64,000 nt of DNA, taken from the NCBI RefSeq assembly GCF_963855985.1, contig NC_087119.1, positions 7,480,001 through 7,544,000 of the forward strand. Direction: 5' to 3'. A program made the translations under genes and the position numbers. Shown piece by piece: positions 10,201 through 17,936 of the stretch. This stretch comes from Ostrinia nubilalis. Taxonomy: Eukaryota > Arthropoda > Insecta > Lepidoptera > Crambidae. The notes under the pieces are model-generated. The model searched no databases. It was not told the origin of the DNA and saw only the letters and a list, made by a program, of their open reading frames with translations. Each line of letters starts with the position of its first letter. Within the stretch, counting starts at the first letter, position 1.

Positions 10201-12974
10201 GGGACAGTATTTTTTGAAGCCACGATAGCCGAAAGATGAAGGGGTCGGACCAGGGCCGGATCTACCTATGGGCTGATTGGGCTGCAGCCCAGGGCCCCGG
10301 GGTTACAAGGGGCCCCCAGATCCCGCTAAAAAATAGGCCATAATTAAAAAAAAATAGTTGTCTGTAAAGTCGGTTTACGGACGACATTTTTACGTGACAA
10401 CGTCCATAAGAAAATATTGATTAAAAATTGCATACTTTTATGAATGTAGTTGAGGGGGGAAATACGTGTAAAATGTTGTTTTCATGCTGTTTTTCATTTT
10501 GTTAGATTTAAAAGGGACACGTTAAATGTTGCGTTGGATAAGCTAATTATTGACTTAAATAAAAGGAGCCAAGGTCTATGAGACATGTAGCAAAAATTTC
10601 AATTTTTAATGGATTTGCAAGACAAAAATATCGAAAACATAGACGTGGAAAGTGCACGTCATATTATTGATTTATTATCCAGATGACGTAGACGAGCATT
10701 TAGTGAATGAGTGCATTCAATTAAAATCATACTTACTCCAATCTAAGTCAGAGTCTTACAACTCTTGCAGTGACATTTTTATGATCATGTATGAAAATAA
10801 CCTAATTGACGTGTTCCCTAATGAGGGCTATCGTTTTAGCGCTCACCAGTTAGCGCCACTGTAGAGTAAGGTCCTGTCACTTGCTGGTAGCGAAGACAGT
10901 GGCACCAACTGGTGAGCGCTAAAGTGGTAGGAGGACTATCGCATTTGCACTCATCAAGATGGCGCCACTGTAGAGTAAGGTCCTGTCAATCGCCAGGGGT
11001 GCCAACTGTTAAGTATAAAAACGATAGCCCTCATTACTTATTGTAAAGAAAACGTAATAACTTTTAAACTAAGAGGTATATCCTGATAAAATAAAAACAG
11101 TAATCATGTTAAATAACAGACAATACTAAAAAAAATACACAAAATACTCAGAAAATGCCAACAAATAATAAAAACCTATCATAGCAAATGTTGTGATAGG
11201 GATAGAGACATGCGATTTTTGGTTTTACAAAGGTAATACGATAGAAAATAATACAAAGCAATAAAAACCACCTATTATAGGGGCATTTTTTGGAAAAAAA
11301 TATCAAATAACCAAAAAAACACGAATTTAAGGGCAGTTTTTTTTCAAAAAGTATCATTTTTTATTATTTGTTGGAATTTTCTGAGTATTTTGTGTATTTT
11401 TTTAGGATCGTCTGTTATTTAGCATTATTACTGTTTTTATTTTATCAGGACATACCTCTTAGTTTAAAAGTTATTACGTTTTCTTTACAATAAGTAATTG
11501 AAAGAAAAAAAAATGTATAAAAAAAATTTAAAAAATCTAAAAAAAAATTGACCTGTTTTTGTCGATAAAAATAGGTCTAGTTTCACCTAATTTCATATGT
11601 ACACTTTATCGTGACTCACACTGTATAGAAAATACACTCGACAGCAAATAAATCGCACCACCCGCGACGCGAACTTTAAAGATTTTCTTTTGACACAATA
11701 ATGGTGCCCCAACAATATTGGTGTTATTTGAAAGCCCAATAAATATCCTTAAAGAAAAACACATTTAATTTCTTAATAAATGATTAACATATACCATAAA
11801 TGTGACTTGAAAAAAGACCTCACTTTGGGCTCACCTCTGGGATCAATTAGACCAAATTTTATGGTTATAAAACCAAATAATGATCACACGTGTCCTCTTT
11901 AACAGATGGATAGCGATTAATCCCAACTTAACAGTTTTATAGCCATAAAAGTTGGCTCAAGCGTAACTATCTATTTTTTGAAGAAGTGACTCTGGATCCT
12001 TCTAAAGAAACATTTTTGGGGTAAAAACCTTTCCTATAATAAAATGAAGTTTAGAACTAGGCTTTTGAATGGTACCAATATTGGTGTGAAGTGGGGATGC
12101 ATACGTTTGAAAGTGCTTGTCGCGGGTGGTGCGATTTATTTGCTGTCGAGTGTAAATATAGGACAACAATGGCGAACTCTCGACTAAACCATTTATCACT
12201 TCTGTCTATAAATTGTGATTTAACAAAAGACTTGCAACGCGATGACCAAATAAAAGAATTTGCAGCACAAAAATGTAGAAAGGTTAATTTATAAATTATA
12301 ATTTCTTTTACTAATAAATGCATAATAAATAAATAAAATGATTTTGTTGTTTTTTATTTTCTTTTATACAATGTACATCTCTATTTCGGTTTCTCTCTCA
12401 CCCAAAGGTTACCTGGAAGAGATTGCTACACAGCAATAAGGTCGCCTTTTGTACAACTAATACTTGCGTAGATTTAATTAATATTTATGTTTTTTGTGCA
12501 ATAAAAAAAATATGTGTAAGAATAATATATCATTATAGAAACAGTTTTTTGGCATGGCTGTTAGTTGAGTACTAAGATAGGCCCCCAAGTAGTTTCAGCC
12601 CAGGGCCCCACAAATTCACGATCCGGCCCTGGGTCGGACTCGCCGACTCGTTATCTGAGGAACGTGTCTTTAAACCGCTGACTCTCCACTGTTGTAGTGA
12701 GCCCACTCGTGACACAAGTATTTAGCAACACTCATTATTATACTATGATTTAGCTTAGTACGAGGGGCTAACGGGACCGGGACTATGCTGAGAATATTAT
12801 TATCAAAGAGCATCAGAAGAGTTGAGTATTCTTACTTACCGGTATTTCTTTGAGCAGTTCTTCCTTTGTGATCTTGGCTTTGGTTGTAACGCTGATGCCG
12901 TGGGATTTGAGGATTTCTGCGCAGTTGGCGCCCACTCCGTCCACGACCAGAACTGACTTGATGTCCAGCACCAT
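1164..12974 (-). CDS. PHGDH: D-3-phosphoglycerate dehydrogenase, short form, 7 coding exons
   Basis: Joins 12840-12974, 8445-8596, 7590-7809, 6225-6357, 2591-2706, 1881-1983 and 1164-1288 (984 nt, 327 residues plus stop); all phases agree. The cytosolic enzyme oxidises 3-phosphoglycerate to 3-phosphohydroxypyruvate with NAD, the first committed step of serine synthesis. Visible landmarks: N-terminal substrate-domain strand (SVLVVDGVG), the [12 protein letters not shown] loop, the Rossmann motif GLGRVG at about 151-156, the NAD-selecting Asp at about 174 (IIGFDP), and the catalytic Arg235 (VGRGG), Glu264 (FEQEPP) and His285 (TPHLGAST). The protein ends about 40 residues after the catalytic His, so it lacks the ~200-residue C-terminal regulatory part of the vertebrate enzyme; I recall insect forms being similarly short. 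The start at MVLDIKS was chosen because it aligns with the usual N terminus. Family identity is near certain; splice sites are predictions. Confidence 0.95.
1717..1813 (-). mobile_element. RTE-like LINE 3' end fragment
   Basis: Minus-strand remnant of the same C-terminal/3' sequence seen at 56655-56920, ending in a GGCTGAAACGAACAA tail. About 95 bp, within a PHGDH intron. Confidence 0.65.
1881..1983 (-). CDS. PHGDH: PHGDH coding exon 6 (catalytic Glu and His)
   Basis: 34 codons plus one base, from VGAAALDVF to TPHL and the first base of Gly287. It carries the catalytic Glu264 (FEQEPP) and His285 (TPHLG). Clean ag acceptor and gtaagt donor. Confidence 0.93.
2010..2262. mobile_element. LINE 3' UTR remnants
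   Basis: Two pieces side by side. 2090-2165 resembles the minus-strand LINE end at 29985-30062 (GTGCTGAGAAGAAG ... AACTCAGTCAC). 2210-2262 matches the reverse complement of the LINE 3' UTR at 59082-59130 (CCACTTAACATCAGGTGCGA). Confidence 0.6.
2591..2706 (-). CDS. PHGDH: PHGDH coding exon 5 (catalytic Arg)
   Basis: Two bases complete Asn214, then 38 codons run from FINASSLG to NSGQ. The catalytic Arg235 lies in [12 protein letters not shown]. The usual Ala of the family's ARGG motif is Gly here (GRGG). Confidence 0.93.
3465..3482 (+). repeat. Homopolymer C18
   Basis: 18 consecutive C in an AT-rich intron; length is prone to sequencing error. Confidence 0.9.
6225..6357 (-). CDS. PHGDH: PHGDH coding exon 4 (NAD-specificity Asp)
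   Basis: 44 codons plus one base, starting IIGFDPFVS, where Asp174 is expected to bind the adenosine ribose of NAD. It ends DSTR and the first base of an Asn codon. The donor is GGA|gtaagt; the alternative reading one base earlier would break the frame with the next exon. Confidence 0.92.
6527..6673. mobile_element. Small inverted-repeat element, family A, copy 2
   Basis: 147 bp with the same terminal CGCCCGTATTCACAAA, reverse orientation relative to the copy at 975-1110; the shared core includes ACGAACCAATCACAGA. Lies in a PHGDH intron about 170 bp upstream of exon 4. Confidence 0.8.
7448..7567. mobile_element. Small inverted-repeat element, family B, copy 1
   Basis: About 120 bp whose ends, AGGCTGAGTTGCACCACC on one strand and its relative on the other, form a hairpin around CAAACGTCAAAAATCTGTCAA. 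A second copy is at 15326-15451. Confidence 0.75.
7590..7809 (-). CDS. PHGDH: PHGDH coding exon 3 (NAD-binding Rossmann motif)
   Basis: One base completes Asn96, followed by 73 codons from APGANALS to SFGMK. It contains the NAD-binding GLGRVG motif and the preceding conserved NGKTLAILG strand. Donor AAG|gtgagt, phase 0. Confidence 0.93.
8445..8596 (-). CDS. PHGDH: PHGDH coding exon 2 (residues 46-96) with GC donor
   Basis: Encodes [14 protein letters not shown] through GVGVI plus two bases of the next codon. It carries the conserved [13 protein letters not shown] segment. The only donor that keeps the frame is AA|gcaagt, a non-canonical GC-AG junction; the next exon begins with T and completes an Asn codon, where other family members also have Asn. 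Confidence 0.9.
10010..10151 (-). mobile_element. RTE-like LINE 3' end with (ATG)n tail
   Basis: Minus-strand fragment of the conserved C-terminal coding end, followed by a TGATGATGATGA tail (seen as TCATCATCATCA on the plus strand). Degraded; adjoins the hAT insertion on its right. Confidence 0.65.
10819..11036. mobile_element. TA-flanked MITE inside the hAT element
   Basis: Ends ATGAGGGCTATCGTTTT and its reverse complement, flanked by TA. The interior has repeated GCGCCACTGTAGAGTAAGG motifs. Interrupts the transposase coding remnant after VFP. Confidence 0.75.
11036..11624 (-). mobile_element. Foldback repeat, copy 1 (related to 60027-60478)
   Basis: On the minus strand it begins CAGTGTGAGTCACG, matching the start of the copy at 60027, and stays homologous for about 450 bp. 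This copy then has an extra inverted arm: 11036-11170 is the reverse complement of about 11345-11497. No credible coding. Confidence 0.7.
11635..12152. mobile_element. TA-flanked Tc1/mariner-like non-coding element
   Basis: 518 bp with terminal CACTCGACAGCAAATAAATC at the left and its reverse complement at the right, with TA on both sides (11633-11634, 12153-12154). It sits directly before the hAT transposase KYRTTM segment. Confidence 0.75.
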
Positions 12975-12982
12975 GTTAGCTG
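12840..12982 (-). CDS. PHGDH: PHGDH coding exon 1 (5' UTR end plus residues 1-45)
   Basis: The acceptor follows a gtttacag tract; eight UTR bases then precede the ATG at 12974-12972. Residues 1-45 form the first strand and helix of the substrate-binding domain. The donor reads CCG|gtaagt, phase 0. Confidence 0.88.
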
Positions 12983-13074
12983 CTGTAAACACAATTTTTG
13001 ATATGAAAAGACAGAGCAGATGAAGGAACTAAAGCAAGCAGTACAACCACTTAAGAGCACCCATGGTAATTTTT

Positions 13075-13855
13075 ACGTCTAAACCACTGAATCGATTTTG
13101 ATGAAAGGACAATGACCAAAAGTGGTCCAAATGTCCACCACTAATGAGACCTATATTGGCTTATAGTCCATTAAATAGAGATTAACTTTCAGTATGGGAC
13201 GAAAAAAAAAAGCTGTCAGTAAAAAGTTATGACCGTATGAAAAATTGTAGTAGTTAACGCGCTAATCTCAGGAACTACTGGTCCGATCTGAAAAATTATT
13301 TTTGTCATGGATAGCCCATTTATCAAGGATGGTTTTAGGTTATATAAATCACCCTACAACCAATAGGGGCGGAGCAGCGACCACCCGACCATAATTCCAA
13401 TATTGATGTCTTTCTTCTTAGCTTATTTTTTTTCTTTTAGCGAGAATGTAACACGGCACACTAAGCGACATGAAATAACATGCATAGATTAATCCAAAAT
13501 GTGCGATGGATAGAATGATATAAAGAACATTTTTCGGATGAAAAGGTAAAAAACTTGACTTTTCATTCAGTCATAACTTTTTACCGACATCATATTTTTG
13601 ATTGCGGTTTAGTTATAATCAATCAGTATTTAGTAGACTATTTTACTACATAGGGCTCGTTAGTGGTGGACATTTGGACCACACTCCATATATTTTTGGT
13701 CATTGTCCTTTGGCATAGAGATAGTTTGAGTCCCAGGAAAGGACATATGATAGTTTTTATCCCGGTTTTTGAAACAGGGACGCGCGCGATAAAGTTTTTC
13801 TGTGGCAGACAAAATTCCACGCGGGCGAAGCCGCGGGCGGATAGTTAGTATTATA
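13075..13855. repeat. Composite interspersed repeat with inverted arms
   Basis: The sequence around 13095-13160 (GACAATGACCAAAAGTGG ...) returns in reverse complement at 13650-13720. The middle holds CGCGCTAATCTCAGGAACTA, and the right end GGGCGAAGCCGCGGGCGG, motifs I recognise as very common in lepidopteran genomes. A related piece is at 59640-59830. Confidence 0.6.
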
Positions 13856-14292
13856 TTATAATCTCAAAGCTTACCAAGTACATATAAAGAATCGTTTGTT
13901 CTGTTTAATATGTAGGTATTTAGTCATGAATGAAAACGTGCTTGAACAAACATTCATTCATAGAAGGTAGGCATAGCAGTTAAATAGTATACTAATTATC
14001 TAATTACTTAACCATGACATTATGACATATCCGGCCACCTTCGGTTATCATCTCTCCAGCCAGGTTGGCTCAAGATACGCTTGTAAGGCTCACTAAACCA
14101 GTTTCGTACACGAGGCAATTTATAAACCAAGTCCTTCCACTCCTGTGCCGTATAAAGGAATCAGATTGATTAAACAAGTTATCTTAAATTGAAGCTAACT
14201 CTGTATTCAATCACAGATTCTCTTTAATTTTTCTTTAACTTGATCAAGCAGTTCTCAAGTGAGGATGGTGTAATATACAATTTCGTACTTAC

Positions 14293-14357
14293 AGTTATAT
14301 TTTGTTTTGTGAAGCTCAGAGTACGGACGTCTCCGCGAAGTGATAGTGACTGACTGA
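14293..14357 (-). promoter_or_regulatory. PHGDH: Probable PHGDH non-coding first exon and initiator
   Basis: On the minus strand a doubled TCAGT, the arthropod initiator-like motif, lies at about 14349-14357. Some 60 bases of GC-richer sequence follow and end in ATAACT|gtaagtacg, a strong donor. Splicing from here to the acceptor at 12983 gives a short leader before the ATG. No TATA box is clear. This is inferred without transcript evidence. Confidence 0.55.
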
Positions 14358-15325
14358 GCGCGCGTCGCCGGTAAACATTTAACAAGCAGCGCTTGCGCAC
14401 CGCCCAGCAGACAGACCACTTATCAACGCGCACACAATAATCCACAGCAATCAATCGAGTCCTTATAACGAACAGTTAAAATTCAAAATCCTACAACAAT
14501 TGATCTCGCCTCAACCCGTGTGCATTAGTGCCACAATGACACAGTGTACGTTGACCTACAGTTACGTCAGAATTTGTAAATAGATGGTTTAAAAAATAAC
14601 AATTATTGTCTTCTCACTTCTCACATTCTGCTATCGATACTGACAATACAGTGTTTTTCCCCTACATAACAAATTAAGACATTGTAGGTAACTGAGTCGT
14701 TCGTAACGGCTTAATAACACTAATTAAAACTTGTTCATTCACTGCCTGTACTTGTTTGGTACACACACAAAAAACTTTACAAAAATCATTTCATTTCAGT
14801 TTATTTTAAAATTTTGACGTTTCGTTAATTTATAGTTTCGAATTCTATCTATGCTGTCTTGAAATGCTGTGCTTTTATCGAAATCAAGTTATGCCCATTT
14901 AATTTGATAAAGAATCTTAAATTACTTATTAGTACTTACTAATTACAGGTTTCCCTCCAATCATGGAGCTCATAAACACAATGTACTATAACAAATTAAC
15001 AAGTTCTATGGAATTACGATATAGGTACAGGGTTTTCAGAAAAAGACCAGTCTTTGAAGCAGTTAGGTTCTCATTCTGACTCTCATAGGGGTTTTATCTA
15101 ATATTGGTATTATAATATCATAAGAATTGTAACGAATTTTTTAAGCTCTAAGAGAACGCGGTCTTGACTTGGGTGAATCGGACTTCCAATCAAAGCATTA
15201 TAATTATTTTCTGGACAATCAGTGTTCAATATCTCTATCAATTTTTTTTTTATTATTAGCTTTGTAAAATAAATCTTCCCTGAACTTGCTATAGACAACG
15301 CTTATAAAACAGCTTTACACTTCTT

Positions 15326-15451
15326 TAGGTTGAGTTACAGCACCATCTTACTTTGACTTTAACAAACGTCAAAAATCTGTCAAAATCCATACAAAAAGCA
15401 CCGGTTATCGTCAAAGTTACGGCCAAAGTTAGGTGGTGCAACTCAGCTTTA
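15326..15451. mobile_element. Small inverted-repeat element, family B, copy 2
   Basis: Same terminal and core sequence as 7448-7567, same orientation. In the intergenic region between the two host genes. Confidence 0.75.
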
Positions 15452-15573
15452 GTTGGTTAATATAAGTTACCTACTTTTCAACATAGCAAACACCCAGACT
15501 AATAACATAGCTGTTCATGTTCATGCAGACAAGATACATAGGTATGTGTCTTATAGTGCGAGGATTCAACCTG

Positions 15574-15672
15574 CGGTTTATTCCCGTTTCCCACTAAAAT
15601 TCATTCCCACTAGTGGGATCATTTATTTAAATTCCCGTTGCCTCCACTGGTGGGGACAACGGGAATAAACCG
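15574..15672. mobile_element. 99 bp hairpin element
   Basis: Starts CGGTTTATTCCCGTT and ends with the exact reverse complement, with a palindromic interior (CCCACTAGTGGG). Non-coding. Confidence 0.65.
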
Positions 15673-15858
15673 AACCTGCTACCCCTGGTATTTCAGTGCA
15701 GTTACGGGAATCACTAGGCTTGGAAAACTTACCAGTTTAACATTGGGATGTCAGCTAGTCATTTACTCAAATGCTTCATGTAACATTTTCCTAAGGGCAT
15801 ATTTCAGTCATCGAATAACTTTTAACTGAAGAGTAAAAAAATTGCCAATTGACAATTC

Positions 15859-16130
15859 GACCGTTTGGTGTAGTGGTTCAGAACGGACTACTATGCCGAG
15901 AGGTCCCGGGTTCGATTCCCGGCCGGGCAGAAATTGAAATGATGAATTTAAATTTCTGTGACGGGTCTGGGTGTGACTATGTATAATATTTATGTATTTA
16001 AAAAAAAAAGTTTATAAGTAGTATATCCGTTAAGCTAGCACCCATAACACAAGCATTAAGTTGCTTACTTTGGGGCTAGCTGGCGCTGTGTGAAATTGTC
16101 CAAAGATTTATTTATTTATTTATTTATTTA
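15859..16130 (+). mobile_element. tRNA-derived SINE
   Basis: The 5' head reads as a tRNA-like unit: A box TGGTGTAGTGG at about 15866 and B box GGTTCGATTCC near 15908. About 200 bp of unrelated body follows (GACGGGTCTGGGTGTGAC ... GGGGCTAGCTGGCGC) and an (ATTT)n tail. AATTC occurs before the head and after the tail, a possible short target duplication. Confidence 0.82.
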
Positions 16131-17720
16131 ATTCTCTATGGGAAATACGACAAAATGTCAATTTTACCTATTCTTCAGTTAGAAGATAATATAATCATTA
16201 TGTTATTCGATGGTTGAAAAATCTGCCATACTTAAGTGTAAAAAATATTGATCAAGCCGAAGAGGGTTATTTTGGTGATGCAACAACTTTGATATGCGCA
16301 ATATCGAAATCTAGTTGTCAGTTACATTGGTTTATCATTATCGTTTATCATAAAAGAAAACAATTTAATATGAATATATTAAGTTATTTATGAATATGTT
16401 GCTATGACTCTATCTGCTGTTGTCGCTGTCACCTACCGATCCGATAAACCGGTTGCAAACTGGTTCGTAGTCTTCTAATACCAGATTTTACCAGATCAAG
16501 GTTTTAGTTATCTTCAATAGGCAAGTGATAATTATACTTACTTTTAGAAATTTTAGCACTATCATTGGTATAGGCACTTTTAAAGATGATTTGGGCTCGG
16601 AATAAGTATAGGAAATTAATAAAACGTCAATTTATTATCTTAATATTATATTTATTATCACACTTACGAAAGATACAACACATATCACGATGGCACTTGC
16701 ATTCAGTGCTTCGGCTGGACAGTCCTATCGTTGGTCGGTGATGGAACTAAAGAAACGTCTCCCTCACTTGGCCCTACAAGTTCCTCTTAACAGAATAAAT
16801 AGAGAAATAATGAGTATAATTTTTAATCCATACATACCTAAACATTACCAAATATCTACTTAAAAGTAAACTTAATGTAAGGCCGAATGACCAAATGCCA
16901 GGCAAATTTTTTGAAATTCTAAGTTATTTTGGTGACTTCAGGTTGAAATTGAGATTCTAACGCCGAACTTTGCTGAAGATAACTTGAAAGGACATAACTG
17001 AAGCTCTAGTAAAGCACTTAGTATAATACATTTTTACGTTTTACCTATAAATTTAATGGACACTCGATGTGTGTCGATGTTACACGTACGTACTGAAACT
17101 TTGGTGAAATAGATTTGAAGTGTCATGAGAAACAATGATTAAAATCGGCTTTTGGAAACGAATCTCAAAAACGCAATTGTAACAAGTATTATTAACTACT
17201 AATATGTACATTAATATAAATTTAAAGTCAGAGAGTATAAAAAGTCATCAAATAGTTATAGGACACCACTAAACGAAAAGACGTAAAATATGGAAAAATA
17301 AAACTTACAGAAGTAGGTACCTAATTAATTACAGATACTGTAAACTATTGAAAATGACAAATATAGATAGCAGATGAAATACTAGTCTAGACAATTTGGG
17401 GAGTAAATTGACTAAAGTAATGATCATAGTATACCGTTCACAAACTGTTCAGTTAAAAAAATACTTAATGTTTGGTGATATGATGGCAAAGAAATCTAAC
17501 CATTTCAGTTCCTGTAGGCATTTAAATAAAGCCTAGCTAGTGTTATTTTTATTTCAGGACATACAGTTTGACCAGAAAAAAAATCGTTCGTCGTCATCAA
17601 AGCTTATTCATATTGCTTGACTAAATAAAATTTAAAAATTGAACTTTAATTGGATAGGAAATGTCTATGAGCGGTACACCAAGTCATTGAGTGTTTACCA
17701 GTTATATTGGGGGTTAATAT

Positions 17721-17936
17721 TTATTTGGGGTAGCGGGCGCCCCTGGCTGGGCGCGCGGGGCGGGCCCCGATGCCCCCCGCCGCGCGCCTCCTCGCGAATA
17801 GTGCGTCCAGTCCCCGCAAGGGCGGCGCTGGCGTCGTCTCGGCCGGTTGGGGCTCAGTCTCCGTCTCACTCTTCTCAGCACTGGTGCTCTCTTCAGTCGT
17901 CTCAGTCGATGCTTTCTTCGCGGCTTCTGTGGTTGC
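17721..17936 (-). CDS. Secreted-protein gene terminal exon
   Basis: 71 codons plus TAA: Thr/Glu/Ala-rich start (ATTEAAKKASTETTEES), then a basic end (FARRRAAGG to RPARGARYPK). The stop codon overlaps an AATAAA hexamer; another minus-strand AATAAA lies near 17550 and is the likelier polyadenylation signal. Confidence 0.85.
   Translation of the reverse strand, partial: ATTEAAKKASTETTEESTSAEKSETETEPQPAETTPAPPLRGLDALFARRRAAGGIGARPARPARGARYPK

Larger units (their letters stand above)
10243..12639 (+). mobile_element. Decayed hAT transposon with 8 bp target duplication
   Basis: The element (10251-12631) starts CAGGGCCGGATC and ends with its exact reverse complement. GGTCGGAC flanks it on both sides (10243-10250, 12632-12639), an 8 bp target duplication typical of hAT. 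Plus-strand remnants of a ZMYM/hAT-type transposase C terminus remain: [20 protein letters not shown] and [12 protein letters not shown] before 10818, and [19 protein letters not shown] with a stop near 12292. The reading frame has stops and frameshifts and is split by three later insertions. It lies in the PHGDH intron between coding exons 1 and 2. Confidence 0.88.
14358..17720. other. Intergenic region between the two host genes
   Basis: Upstream of PHGDH and downstream of the secreted-protein gene. It holds a family B element, a short hairpin element and a SINE (listed separately). The remainder is AT-rich with nothing I can assign. Confidence 0.7.

Noticed and set aside
15859..15930. Possible tRNA gene.
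   Set aside because: The tRNA-like head runs straight into a SINE body and ATTT tail, and I could not see a clean cloverleaf acceptor stem.
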